The notes: a model not told the origin generated them from the letters alone. A DNA stretch of 64,000 bases from Cellvibrio fontiphilus_A (GCF_042646205.1 NZ_JBHRTF010000004.1:496001-560000), one strand, 5' to 3'. Numbered from the stretch's first letter, positions 25,375 through 34,737 are shown. Translations and numbers: made by a program.

Positions 25375-25398
25375 TTTAGTTATCGATTGGTTTGATTC
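25375..25398. promoter_or_regulatory. Candidate LysR-regulator binding motif, copy 2
   Basis: TTTAGTTAT (25375-25383), six bases, then GGTTTGATTC ending 25398: 21 of 24 positions match copy 1 at 18064-18087. It lies about 95 bases upstream of the transporter start, at the head of the galactarate catabolic unit. Binding is inferred. Confidence 0.5.
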
Positions 25399-25493
25399 GG
25401 TAATAATAAGCTCGCAAAATTGACAGTGCGAATTTGTCGCCTGACCAAAAGAAAATTAACAATAAAAAGCCAAGACGTTGAGAGGTAAAAGTC

Positions 25494-26873
25494 ATGGGCA
25501 GCGCACCAGTGATTAGCTCCACCAGCAAAATATCGGCGGCATCGCGCACACGCTGGGGAATTTTGGCGATGTTATTTGTTGCCACTACTATCAATTATGC
25601 CGATCGCGCCACTATTGCCATTGCCGGCCCCGACCTTGCCAAAGACCTTGGTTTAACATCGCTGCAAATGGGTTATGTATTTTCAGCCTTTGCCTGGTCT
25701 TATGTATTGGCGCAAATTCCCGGTGGTTGGTTGCTAGATAAGTTCGGCTCCAAAATCACTTATTTTTTCAGTATTTTCCTCTGGTCGCTGTTTACCTTAT
25801 TGCAGGGTTTTGTTGGCTTTTTTTATGGCGCAGCGGCGCTGGTGTTATTAATTGTATTGCGATTATTGGTGGGCGCCGCAGAAGCGCCGGCCTTTCCCGG
25901 CAATAGCCGTATTACCTCGGCTTGGTTCCCTACCCATGAGCGCGGCTTGGCGGCCTCCATTTTTAATTCCGCACAATATTTTGCCACCGTTGCTTTTGCA
26001 CCGCTGATGGGGTGGATGGTGTACAGCTTTGGCTGGCAAAGTATTTTTTATTTTATGGGCGGGCTGGGCATTGTTATTGCGATGATTTGGCTCAAGGTTA
26101 TTTACAGCCCCAAAGAACACCCCGGTGTGAGCCGCAGTGAGCTGGATTATATTGCCCAAGGCGGCGCGCTGGTCGAATTGGATAGTCATCGTCAGCAGCA
26201 AACTCCTGCTGTGAATACCCTGGCCTGTATTAAAGAATTATTAAGTTCACGCATGCTGCTGGGTGTGTATATTGGCCAGTATTGTATTAACGCACTGACT
26301 TATTTTTTCCTCACCTGGTTCCCACTCTATTTAGTGCAAGAGCGCGGCATGAATATTTTGCAGGCCGGTTTTTTAGCATCGCTGCCAGCCATTGCCGGTT
26401 TCCTTGGTGGTGTTTCCGGTGGTTGGTTTTCGGATCGATTATTAAAAAAAGGTTACTCACTGACCTTTGCGCGCAAATTGCCGATTGTAGTCGGTATGCT
26501 GATGTCCACTTCCATGATCGCCTGCAATTATGTGGATACCGATGCGCTGATTATTGCGATTATGTCGCTCGCATTTTTTGGCAAGGGTGTGGGCGCTTTG
26601 GGTTGGGCCGTAGTTGCTGACACGTCGCCCAAAGAGGCCGGCGGCCTTTCCGGTGGATTATTCAATACCTTTGGTAATTCCGCGGGCATAGTGACGCCCA
26701 TTGTGATTGGTTACATAGTGCATAGCACCGGTTCGTTTGCAGGAGCACTTGCCTATGTCGGCGCCCATGCTGCGCTGGTGATTATCAGCTATCTGTTTAT
26801 TGTGGGCGATATAAAACGTATCACCTTAAGCAAATGTTTGAATAGCCAAACAACTGAAAAAGCATCGGTATAA
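25494..26873 (+). CDS. MFS galactarate/glucarate-type transporter (GudP/GarP-like)
   Basis: A 459-residue inner-membrane carrier with 12 predicted helices. The first segment (GILAMLFVATTINYADRATIAIAG, with KDLGLTSLQMGYVFSAFAWSY and QIPGGWLLDKFGSK) closely follows the anion:cation symporter family members GudP and GarP of E. coli. It should import galactarate or glucarate, or possibly galacturonate as ExuT does, with protons. The ATG has an AGAGG ribosome site. It is followed 52 bases later by the galactarate dehydratase gene, which supports galactarate as substrate. Confidence 0.88.
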   Translation: MGSAPVISSTSKISAASRTRWGILAMLFVATTINYADRATIAIAGPDLAKDLGLTSLQMGYVFSAFAWSYVLAQIPGGWLLDKFGSKITYFFSIFLWSLFTLLQGFVGFFYGAAALVLLIVLRLLVGAAEAPAFPGNSRITSAWFPTHERGLAASIFNSAQYFATVAFAPLMGWMVYSFGWQSIFYFMGGLGIVIAMIWLKVIYSPKEHPGVSRSELDYIAQGGALVELDSHRQQQTPAVNTLACIKELLSSRMLLGVYIGQYCINALTYFFLTWFPLYLVQERGMNILQAGFLASLPAIAGFLGGVSGGWFSDRLLKKGYSLTFARKLPIVVGMLMSTSMIACNYVDTDALIIAIMSLAFFGKGVGALGWAVVADTSPKEAGGLSGGLFNTFGNSAGIVTPIVIGYIVHSTGSFAGALAYVGAHAALVIISYLFIVGDIKRITLSKCLNSQTTEKASV

Positions 26874-26925
26874 ATTGCGCGATTTTTTTAAAACAAGCGC
26901 TACCTATTTTTAGTAGAGGTTTTGC

Positions 26926-28473
26926 ATGACCCAACTGCTTATCAAAATGCATCCGGCGGACAATGTTGCCGTAGTGGTAACTGCTGGTGGATTGCCCGCA
27001 GGAACACAAGTGGCCGATGGTTTGTCGCTTGTTGAAAATATTCCCCAGGGCCATAAGGTTGCCTTGGAAACTATTGCGCAGGGCAATGCGGTTATTCGCT
27101 ATAACGTAGTGATTGGTCGCGCTAAACAAACCATTGTCGCGGGCGCTTGGGTAAATGAAAATTTACTGGAAATGCCACCGGCTTTGGGTTTGGAAAATTT
27201 GCCCATAGCAACGCGTATTGCCGCGGCCGTTGAGCCGCTAAGTGGTTACACGTTTCAAGGTTATCGCAATGCCGATGGCAGTGTGGGTACGCGCAATATT
27301 TTGGCCATTAGCCAAACCGTACAGTGTGTGGCCGGTGTAGTGGAATTTGCCGTAAAACGCATTCGCGAAGAATTGTTGCCTAAATATCCCAACGTGGATG
27401 GTGTAGTGGGTTTGGCGCACAGTTATGGTTGTGGTGTTGCAATCGATGCACCCAATGCGCCGATTCCTATTCGCACACTCAGAAATATTGCGCTCAACCC
27501 CAACTTTGGTGGTGAGGTAATGATTGTGAGTTTGGGCTGCGAAAAAATGCAGCCTGCGCGGTTAATGCCGCCGGACACTATTCCCGCTACGCTGGTGGAT
27601 GGCCCACAAGTCGTGTGCCTGCAGGATGAGCAGCATATTGGTTTTATGAGCATGATCGAATCGATTATGCAGCAAGCGGAAACCCATTTAATCCGGTTGA
27701 ATAAACGCCAGCGCGAAACTTGTCCCGCATCGGAATTGGTGGTGGGTATGCAGTGTGGCGGTAGCGATGCATTCTCCGGCATTACCGCCAACCCGGCTTT
27801 GGGTTTTGCTGCAGATTTATTAGTGCGCGCCGGTGCAACCGTCATGTTTTCGGAAAATACCGAAGTGCGCGATGGAATAGATCAATTAACTTCCCGTGCT
27901 GCCAATGCCGATGTTGCCCAAGCCATTATTCACGAAATGCAGTGGTACGACGATTACCTGGCCGCCGGCATGGTAGATCGCAGCGCAAATACTACGCCGG
28001 GCAATAAAAAAGGCGGGCTATCCAATATTGTGGAAAAGGCCATGGGTTCCATCGTGAAGTCGGGTTCTTCGCCGATTGTGGGAGTGGTTGCTCCGGGTGA
28101 GCGTTTGCGCGATAAAAAAATTCCCCATGGTTTGGTGTACAACTCCACACCCGCAAGTGATTTTATTTGTGGCACTTTGCAATTGGCGGCGGGTATGAAC
28201 CTGCATATTTTCACTACGGGGCGCGGCACACCCTATGGCTTGGCTGAATGCCCGGTCATTAAAGTGGCAACGCGCACTGACCTGGCGCGTCGCTGGCATG
28301 ATTTGATGGACGTCAACGCCGGTCAAATTGCCGATGGCGAAAAAACCATTGAACAATTGGGCTGGGAAGTCTTTCAATTGATGCTGGATGTCGCCAGTGG
28401 TAAAAAAACCTGGGCGGAGCAGTGGAAGTTGCACAATGCGTTGGTGTTGTTTAATCCCGCGCCTGTGACTTAA
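26926..28473 (+). CDS. garD: Galactarate dehydratase (UxaA/GarD family)
   Basis: A 515-residue cytoplasmic enzyme, near the E. coli GarD length (about 523). The N-terminal SAF domain (1-80) has IPQGHKVALETI. The catalytic part carries GYTFQGYRNADGSVGTRN, NVDGVVGLAHSYGCGVAI, LGCEKMQPARL, QRETCPASELVVGMQCGGSD, MFSENTEVRDGIDQL and TPASDFICGT. These match GarD more closely than altronate dehydratase. It removes water from galactarate (meso) to give 5-keto-4-deoxy-D-glucarate with a metal cofactor. The neighbours supply the substrate transporter before it and the next enzyme, KdgD, after it. An intrinsic terminator follows. Confidence 0.92.
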   Translation: MTQLLIKMHPADNVAVVVTAGGLPAGTQVADGLSLVENIPQGHKVALETIAQGNAVIRYNVVIGRAKQTIVAGAWVNENLLEMPPALGLENLPIATRIAAAVEPLSGYTFQGYRNADGSVGTRNILAISQTVQCVAGVVEFAVKRIREELLPKYPNVDGVVGLAHSYGCGVAIDAPNAPIPIRTLRNIALNPNFGGEVMIVSLGCEKMQPARLMPPDTIPATLVDGPQVVCLQDEQHIGFMSMIESIMQQAETHLIRLNKRQRETCPASELVVGMQCGGSDAFSGITANPALGFAADLLVRAGATVMFSENTEVRDGIDQLTSRAANADVAQAIIHEMQWYDDYLAAGMVDRSANTTPGNKKGGLSNIVEKAMGSIVKSGSSPIVGVVAPGERLRDKKIPHGLVYNSTPASDFICGTLQLAAGMNLHIFTTGRGTPYGLAECPVIKVATRTDLARRWHDLMDVNAGQIADGEKTIEQLGWEVFQLMLDVASGKKTWAEQWKLHNALVLFNPAPVT

Positions 28474-28493
28474 TACAAAATCCTACCGATAAA

Positions 28494-28545
28494 CGCACAG
28501 CACAACAGGCAATAAATTGATTGCCGTTAGTGCTGTGCGTTTTTT
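28494..28545 (+). terminator. Intrinsic terminator after garD
   Basis: CGCACAGCAC (28494-28503) pairs with GTGCTGTGCG (28530-28539). An inner stem GGCAA/TTGCC extends it, and six T follow. It ends the transporter-garD transcript. Downstream, 28546-28620 is a striking pyrimidine-rich tract before the KdgD gene, with no gene in it. Confidence 0.9.
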
Positions 28546-28716
28546 GCTATCTCCTTGCTTTTATATTTTTTCTCTTGCCTCATTTATCTTCTCTCTTATT
28601 TTTCCTGTTTTATATCAATACAAAAACCGTATTAACCCAGTCAGCAATTAATCTTTACCCTTATAGATTCGGGTGCAAAAATTTGTTCCTACTATCCACT
28701 AGAGGAGCGATACGTC

Positions 28717-29643
28717 GTGACCCGTTATTCACCCACAGAGTTTGCACAAGTTGTTGGCAGCGGTTTATTGTCTTTCCCGATTACTCATTTTAAAGCGAGC
28801 GATTATTCTTTTGATGAGGACGCCTATCGCGCCAACTTAAATTGGCTGTTTAAACACGATGCGGCAGCCATGTTTGCGGCGGGTGGCACGGGTGAGTTTT
28901 TCTCGCTCACACAAAAAGAAGTTGACCGTGTTGTGCGCGCTGCGGTGGAAGAAACCAAACACATTCCGGTTATTGCACCGGCGGGCGGTGGCACGGCGGT
29001 TTCTATTGAATATTGCCAGGCCGCTGAAGCTGCCGGCGCGGATGGTATTTTGTTATTGCCACCTTATTTAACCGAAGCCTCTAAAGACGGTGTTGCTGCG
29101 CACGTAGAAGCCATTTGTAAATCCACCAAGCTGGGTGTGATTGTTTACAATCGCGCAAACCAGCGTTTGGATGATGTGGAGCTGGCGCGTTTGGCTGAGC
29201 GCTGCCCCAATTTGGTGGGTTACAAAGATGGTATCGGCGATATCGAATTAATGACGCGCATTTATGCACGCTTGGGTGATCGTCTCACTTACATTGGCGG
29301 TTTGCCAACGGCTGAAACCTTTGCCTTGCCCTATTTGGAAATGGGTGTGACTACCTATTCATCGGCGATTTTTAATTTTGTACCCGAATTCGCCCTGAAT
29401 TTTTATAAAGCTGTGCGCGCACGCGATTACGCCAAAGTTTATGCAGCGCTCAATGAATTTGTGTTGCCCTACATTAATATTCGCAATCGCAAACAGGGTT
29501 ATGCGGTATCCATTGTAAAAGCCGGTATGAAAGTGGTCGGGCGCGATGCCGGCCCCGTGCGCACACCGCTCACCGATTTAACCGAGGCAGAAGTAGCAGA
29601 GTTGTCCGCATTGGTAGCGCGCATCAAAAATATTGTTTTTTAA
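28717..29643 (+). CDS. kdgD: 5-dehydro-4-deoxyglucarate dehydratase
   Basis: A 308-residue DapA/NAL-family aldolase-fold enzyme. Key parts: FPITHFKASDYSFDEDAYRAN, AAGGTGEFFSLT, the catalytic-loop Tyr in GVIVYNRAN, and the Schiff-base Lys170 in LVGYKDGIGD. The C-terminal NRKQGYAVSIVKAGMKVVGR and PVRTPLTDLT are typical of KdgD. It converts 5-keto-4-deoxyglucarate to 2-oxoglutarate semialdehyde, CO2 and water. The start is GTG at 28717 with an AGAGGAG ribosome site 10 bases upstream. It follows garD's terminator, so it has its own promoter or is read through, and it is 45 bases ahead of the dehydrogenase that uses its product. Confidence 0.93.
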   Translation: MTRYSPTEFAQVVGSGLLSFPITHFKASDYSFDEDAYRANLNWLFKHDAAAMFAAGGTGEFFSLTQKEVDRVVRAAVEETKHIPVIAPAGGGTAVSIEYCQAAEAAGADGILLLPPYLTEASKDGVAAHVEAICKSTKLGVIVYNRANQRLDDVELARLAERCPNLVGYKDGIGDIELMTRIYARLGDRLTYIGGLPTAETFALPYLEMGVTTYSSAIFNFVPEFALNFYKAVRARDYAKVYAALNEFVLPYINIRNRKQGYAVSIVKAGMKVVGRDAGPVRTPLTDLTEAEVAELSALVARIKNIVF

Positions 29644-29688
29644 TCACTGGTTAATAAGCTGTTGCCGGTTTGCTAAAGGGTTGTTGTT

Positions 29689-31263
29689 ATGACGTTAAGC
29701 GGAAAATTATTACTCGGTGCCCAACAAGTAGCAGGGAATAAAGGTGTGTTGCATGCCGTTAACCCTGCCACCGGTCAAACACTTGAACCAGCATACACTC
29801 TGGGTGGTGCTGACGATGTGGCGCGCGCTTGTGAATTGGCCGAACAGGCGTTTGATGTTTATCGCCAGCAACCTGCTGCAGTGCGTGCGAATTTTTTAAA
29901 TATTATCGCGTGCCAGATTGAAGCGCTTGGTGATGAATTAATTACCCGCGCTATGGCCGAGACAGGTTTACCCAAGGCGCGTTTGGAAGGTGAGCGCGCA
30001 CGCACCTGTAATCAGTTGCGTTTGTTTGCCGCTACTATTACCTCCGGTGAGCAAAACCGCGTGCGGATCGATCCGCGTCAACCTGAACGCACACCGCTGC
30101 CACGTGCAGATTTACGTCAGCGTCGTATTGCACTGGGCCCGGTGGCGGTATTTGGTGCGAGTAATTTTCCGCTCGCGTTTTCGGTTGCCGGTGGCGATAC
30201 CGCATCGGCTTTAGCGGCCGGCTGTCCGGTGATTGTGAAAGGCCATTCTGCGCACCCGGGCACCTCGGAATTGGTGGGGCAGGCGATTCAAAAAGCAGTG
30301 GCGGAATGTAATTTACCCGAAGGCGTTTTTTCGCTGATTTTTGGTGCCGGCGCCGAAGTGGGTGCAGCACTGGTGGCGCATCCGGTTATTCAAGCGGTAG
30401 GTTTTACCGGCTCGCGCGCGGGTGGTATCGCGCTGATGCGTATTGCACAAGCGCGCGCGCAACCCATTCCATTTTATGGTGAATTAAGTGCACTCAACCC
30501 GGTGTTGTTATTGCCGGGTGCACTCGCGGAAAAAGCCGATGATTTGGGGCGGCAATTTGTGGCATCGCTCACTATGGGTGCAGGCCAATTTTGTACGAAT
30601 CCCGGTTTATTGTTGGCGATAGAAAGCCCGGCACTGGATCAGTTTGTGCAATCCGCCAGTCAGTCATTGCAAGCAGCGAATGCGCAAACCATGCTCAGCC
30701 CAGGCATTCACAACGCCTATGAGCGCAGCACCGCCTGCATCGCCAATAACAGCAAAGTGCAAACCCTGGCGCAGGGGCCAGAGGCTGCGTCGCCCAACAG
30801 TTGTCGCGCAGTTTTATTTGCCACCAGCGCCAGCGCGTTTTTAGCTGACCCTAATTTGCACGAGGAAATGTTTGGCGCCGCATCGCTATTGGTGCGCTGC
30901 CGCGATGAACAAGAATTGATAAAAGTAGTGAGCCATTTGGACGGGCAATTAACCGCCAGCCTGCAGCTCAACGCCGCTGATTTTACCTTTGCGCAACAAC
31001 TGCTGCCGCTCTTGGAGCGCAAGGCCGGGCGCATACTCGCCAACGGTTGGCCGACAGGCGTGGAAGTATGCAACGCTATGGTTCACGGCGGCCCCTGGCC
31101 CGCCACAACCGATGTGCGCACCACATCAGTCGGCACCGCGGCACTGGAGCGTTTTTTACGCCCCGTCTGCTACCAGGACTTGCCCTCTGAATTACTGCCC
31201 GCTGAACTGCGCGATGAAAATCCACTGCAATGGAAACGTCTGGTGGAGGGCAAGGCGGAGTAA
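29689..31263 (+). CDS. 2-oxoglutarate semialdehyde (2,5-dioxovalerate) dehydrogenase
   Basis: A 524-residue NAD(P)+-dependent aldehyde dehydrogenase. Motifs: LGPVAVFGASNFPLAFSVAG for the cofactor fold, VGFTGSRAGG as the nucleotide-binding turn, FYGELSALNPV with general base Glu265, and GAGQFCTNPG with nucleophile Cys302. Length and the HEEMFGAAS region match the KGSADH type of the oxidative hexuronate/pentose pathway. It oxidises 2-oxoglutarate semialdehyde to 2-oxoglutarate, feeding the TCA cycle. It directly follows kdgD, and together with garD the set completes galactarate breakdown. Confidence 0.92.
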   Translation: MTLSGKLLLGAQQVAGNKGVLHAVNPATGQTLEPAYTLGGADDVARACELAEQAFDVYRQQPAAVRANFLNIIACQIEALGDELITRAMAETGLPKARLEGERARTCNQLRLFAATITSGEQNRVRIDPRQPERTPLPRADLRQRRIALGPVAVFGASNFPLAFSVAGGDTASALAAGCPVIVKGHSAHPGTSELVGQAIQKAVAECNLPEGVFSLIFGAGAEVGAALVAHPVIQAVGFTGSRAGGIALMRIAQARAQPIPFYGELSALNPVLLLPGALAEKADDLGRQFVASLTMGAGQFCTNPGLLLAIESPALDQFVQSASQSLQAANAQTMLSPGIHNAYERSTACIANNSKVQTLAQGPEAASPNSCRAVLFATSASAFLADPNLHEEMFGAASLLVRCRDEQELIKVVSHLDGQLTASLQLNAADFTFAQQLLPLLERKAGRILANGWPTGVEVCNAMVHGGPWPATTDVRTTSVGTAALERFLRPVCYQDLPSELLPAELRDENPLQWKRLVEGKAE

Positions 31264-31321
31264 ATAATTCAACTTGCCCAGCGTTACTCCTGACGCGAGC
31301 AGCTGCGCTGTGTGCGCGTAT

Positions 31322-32455
31322 TTATCCTTTTGGGGTGTCGATCAACATCAGCGCTGCTGCGCCGATAATTAATTTATTCTCTCCCGCTACACCGCTGCGA
31401 ATCTTTTTTTGTAGCGGTAAGCTGGTGTTGTCTTTTATCTGGTTGATGAGCGTGTGCAACCAGTCGGGTGAGATGGGCGAGCTAATAATAATTTCATCCA
31501 GTTGATGCAAACTGGCGCTGGCTTCAATGGAAAAGGCCAAGGCTCGGGCGGCATTTTGAAACCAGTCGGCGACAACTTTATGGGTTATTGGGTTGAGCTG
31601 TTGCCAATCCAAATGATTTCCAGATGATGCACAGGTTAGATCCAGTTGCCGATGCAGACTGTTGAGTGATGCTTGGGTGTTGAGCGAATCGCTGCCGGTG
31701 TTGCGGCCGGAAGTTTGCGATGGCAGGCCGACCGGCATTGAGGCGAGAAAAGGTTTTTCACTGGGCCTGTGGTGGTTAATTTTATTGGCAAAAATAAAAC
31801 AGCCATCTATGTCGTTGCCGATATAAATATACAGCAGCTGTTTATTTGCTCGCGCGGGGTTGGTGATGAGTTCCGCCGCCGCGGCGGCAATGCCCTGCGT
31901 GGCAATACCGGCGGTGAGTTGATGCAGCGATTGGTGATGTTGAGATTTTAGCTGGTTGGTGAGCTGGCTTGTTATTTCTGCCAAACAGATATTGTCCCTA
32001 CTGCTGCCAACAATTCCTATTCCATCCAGTGCTCGCTGTTGCTCCAGTGGCATGGATGTCACCAGTTCAATTACGCGGAGATAAATTTGCTCTGCAACGG
32101 CGGCGGTTGTTTGCTGCTTGAGTGGGTGCTTCTGAATCATCAGGATGTTGCCGTGAAAATTAATCACGGCAATTGCGAGTGTGTCACTGAGAATTTCTAT
32201 ACCCAGCGCCAAGCGGCCATTGGCTTCAATTTCATACAGGGCAGTGGGTTTGCCCATCTGTTTTTTCTCTGTGCCTTTTTTTCTCACCAAACATTTAGTT
32301 GCCAGTGTGTCCACAATTCTTGCCACGGCGGGGTAGGTCAGTCCGGTCAGCAGCGCTATGTCTGTTTTTGACAATTGCCGGTGTTCACGCATTAGCAACA
32401 GAATGAGGCGTTCATTCTGTTCGCGCTGAATGGATGAATTTTGCCCCTGGCTCAT
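31322..32455 (-). CDS. ROK-family transcriptional regulator
   Basis: A 377-residue protein: winged helix-turn-helix at residues 10-75 (ERLILLLMREHRQLSKTDIA, LTYPAVARIVDTL) followed by a divergent ROK actin-like fold (ALGIEILSDTLAIAVINFHG, DGIGIVGSS, IYIGNDIDGCFIF). The usual ROK zinc motif CxCGxxGCxE and the ATP-binding DxGxT are not evident, so it is a regulator, not a kinase, and may sense a sugar differently. It is the last gene of a reverse-strand unit lacI-cscB-rok, 6 bases after the permease stop. In this fructan locus it probably responds to fructose or a phosphorylated sugar; that is inferred. Confidence 0.82.
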   Translation of the reverse strand: MSQGQNSSIQREQNERLILLLMREHRQLSKTDIALLTGLTYPAVARIVDTLATKCLVRKKGTEKKQMGKPTALYEIEANGRLALGIEILSDTLAIAVINFHGNILMIQKHPLKQQTTAAVAEQIYLRVIELVTSMPLEQQRALDGIGIVGSSRDNICLAEITSQLTNQLKSQHHQSLHQLTAGIATQGIAAAAAELITNPARANKQLLYIYIGNDIDGCFIFANKINHHRPSEKPFLASMPVGLPSQTSGRNTGSDSLNTQASLNSLHRQLDLTCASSGNHLDWQQLNPITHKVVADWFQNAARALAFSIEASASLHQLDEIIISSPISPDWLHTLINQIKDNTSLPLQKKIRSGVAGENKLIIGAAALMLIDTPKG

Positions 32456-32461
32456 GGTGGT

Positions 32462-33697
32462 TTAGTTGGCGGTTTGCAGTTGCAGCTTGGCTTGTTTGTC
32501 GCTGCGCAACACGCAGGCGGAGACTATGAGGAAAATAATAACCACTATTCCCATCATCTTGTAGGACGTGGCAAAACCATAATGGTCATACATTGAACCA
32601 GCTACAACGGAGAGCGCGCTGGATGCAACCTGGGTCATAAATTGAAAGCCGACCAGATAGAGTGTGGACGATAACCGCGGATCAAAACTGCTGGTGATGT
32701 ATTTAAAAATCGCAATCAGCATGATGGGCAATTCAGCCGCATGCAGCAGTTTCATGGCCGATATTTCTACCGGAGTTGCAGCAAATCCCGAGCCCAGGAT
32801 TCTGCAAGCCATAATCGCGCCGGCAAGCAACAAGCCGTTTTTGGCTCCAATTTTATTTACAATAAAGGGCGCTAAAAACATACCGCCCGCCTCCAGAAAT
32901 ACTTGCAATGAATTGAGGTAGCCGTACATGGAATTACCTTCGGCACTGGAGGGAAAGAGCGAGGAAAAATAAATAGGAAACTGCTGGTCGTAAACATAAT
33001 AAATGCAGTTGACCCCAATCACGTAGGTGGCAAAGGCCCAGAATTGCGGCAGGCGCAGTAAGTCGAGTGCATCGCGTGTGTTAAGTGTATTGCTGTTTGT
33101 GGTTTGCTCTTCTGCGGCGGGGGCTGTGGATACCAACAGCAATGCGATTATAAAAATAAATGCGCAACCGCTGGCGAGATAAAAATTAATGTGTGGATTA
33201 ATATTAAATAAATAGCCGGCAAAAAATGTGGCGCAGGCCCAGCCGAGCGATCCCCACATGCGCGCCTTGCCAAATTCAAAACCGGTGCGCCGACCAATGC
33301 GTTCGACATAGGTTTCCACTGCACCAACGCCAGCTAAAAAGGTAATGGAAAAATACAGGCCGCCGATAATGGCTCCCAGGTAAAAATGTGTTTGTAACAG
33401 TGGCGTATAAACGAAAATAAAAAACGGACCGCTTAATACCAGAAGTACACCAACCGCAAATAACAGCGAGCGTTTGATGCCGAGTTTGTCCTGGATCAGA
33501 CCGTAGATCGGCATAATCAGTAATGCCGTGAGAGAGTTGACGCTAAAGATAAAACCCGTGCGCTCGCCGGATAAACCTATGTATTGATTCAGCCAGATGG
33601 GAAACAGTGAAAAGGTAAATGACCAGGTGAGGAAGAAACTGAATAAACAGCAGCTTAATAACCAATAATTTTTTGTTGCACGGCTCAGGCTCATCAT
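32462..33697 (-). CDS. cscB: Oligosaccharide:H+ symporter, CscB/LacY-type (probable sucrose or fructobiose permease)
   Basis: A 411-residue MFS protein with 12 helices. It shows the LacY/CscB family pattern: the YWLLSCCLFSFFLTWSFTFS opening segment, GLIQDKLGIKRSLL in the 2-3 loop, FEFGKARMWGSLGWA in helix 4-5, and VYDQQFPIYFSSLF in helix 7. This family imports disaccharides such as sucrose or lactose with protons. In a fructan locus the likely cargo is sucrose, levanbiose or inulobiose for the cytoplasmic GH32. It lies 26 bases after the LacI gene and 6 bases before the ROK gene, so it is the middle gene of a reverse operon. Confidence 0.88.
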   Translation of the reverse strand: MMSLSRATKNYWLLSCCLFSFFLTWSFTFSLFPIWLNQYIGLSGERTGFIFSVNSLTALLIMPIYGLIQDKLGIKRSLLFAVGVLLVLSGPFFIFVYTPLLQTHFYLGAIIGGLYFSITFLAGVGAVETYVERIGRRTGFEFGKARMWGSLGWACATFFAGYLFNINPHINFYLASGCAFIFIIALLLVSTAPAAEEQTTNSNTLNTRDALDLLRLPQFWAFATYVIGVNCIYYVYDQQFPIYFSSLFPSSAEGNSMYGYLNSLQVFLEAGGMFLAPFIVNKIGAKNGLLLAGAIMACRILGSGFAATPVEISAMKLLHAAELPIMLIAIFKYITSSFDPRLSSTLYLVGFQFMTQVASSALSVVAGSMYDHYGFATSYKMMGIVVIIFLIVSACVLRSDKQAKLQLQTAN

Positions 33698-33723
33698 TAT
33701 TCTCGGCTGAAAAATGCCAGCGT

Positions 33724-34737
33724 TTAGCTGGCGGTGGGGGGCGCTACCGATCCGCGGATGACCTGGTCGCCGCCAATCAAGTAAGTTTTTACCGGGGTGT
33801 TTTCTTCCAATGCCAGTTGTGCGGCTTTTTGTCCCATTTGGAAATAGGGCAGTGACACGGTGGTGAGTTTGGGCACCAGGTTTTCCGCAATCATGCGGTA
33901 GTTGTCGTAACCCACAATAGAAATGGTCTCGGGAATTTTGTAACCCATGCGGCGAATAAGCATGTACACACGCATCGCCATTTTGTCGTTACCGCACATA
34001 ATGGCGCTGGGGCGTTCGGAGCGCGCCATTATGTCGCGCAGTATTTCCGGGATGGTGGCGAACTCATCGTCCGGGTCGCGGCATACACCTTCATGGATAA
34101 GCTCGGCCTGCATTTCAATGCCCATTTCCATATGTGCTTTTTTGTAGCCGCGCAGACGCAATACGGTTGCCGGCATATCATCAAACAGGGTTAAAAAGGC
34201 GATGCGTTTGTGACCCGCTTTTAAAAGGTTTTTTGTCGCTTCGTAAGCGCCGGTTTCATCGTCGGGAATAATGGTGGGGTGGCGCAATTTTTTTTCAAAA
34301 CAGTTCACCAGAATGAGCGGACATTTATTGAAGCTTTGTTCAATTGCTACTTCGCGGTGATACACGGTGGCAAAAATAATTGCTTGGGCACGCTGGCGGC
34401 GAAAGTCATTCACCAACCGCTCAAAACTGGAGGCCTTGCCGCCCGATTCGCCAATCATTAGCAGTTTGCCCTGGCGTTCACACTCGTGCTGGATGCCCGC
34501 AATAATGTCGAAGGAGTCGGGCGTGGTAGTTAATCGCTCGGTAATCAGGCACACAATGCCCGTCTCCTGGCCGCGCAAGGCTTGTGCTGCCGCGGAGGGG
34601 TAGAACTCCAGCGCTTGCATGGCGGCGTTGACACGCTCGCGGGTTTTTTCACTCACACCATCGTAGCCGCTCAAAATGCGGGAAACGGTTTTTACCGATA
34701 CGTTGGCATGTAGTGCTACATCTTTGATAGAAGTCAT
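33724..34737 (-). CDS. LacI-family transcriptional regulator of the fructan locus
   Basis: A 337-residue LacI-type repressor. The DNA-binding headpiece starts at the ATG (MTSIKDVALHANVSVKTVSR), followed by the hinge YPSAAAQALRGQE and a periplasmic-binding-protein-like sensor (TVSLPYFQMGQKAAQLAL). The start at 34737 is fixed by the headpiece; an upstream in-frame codon at 34998 would read through the promoter region. The ribosome site is weak. It is divergent from the first GH32 gene, with 157 bases between. Three 16-bp repeats with a central CG, as LacI operators have, occur ahead of the GH32 and TBDR genes. Likely inducer: fructose or a short fructan. Confidence 0.9.
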   Translation of the reverse strand: MTSIKDVALHANVSVKTVSRILSGYDGVSEKTRERVNAAMQALEFYPSAAAQALRGQETGIVCLITERLTTTPDSFDIIAGIQHECERQGKLLMIGESGGKASSFERLVNDFRRQRAQAIIFATVYHREVAIEQSFNKCPLILVNCFEKKLRHPTIIPDDETGAYEATKNLLKAGHKRIAFLTLFDDMPATVLRLRGYKKAHMEMGIEMQAELIHEGVCRDPDDEFATIPEILRDIMARSERPSAIMCGNDKMAMRVYMLIRRMGYKIPETISIVGYDNYRMIAENLVPKLTTVSLPYFQMGQKAAQLALEENTPVKTYLIGGDQVIRGSVAPPTAS

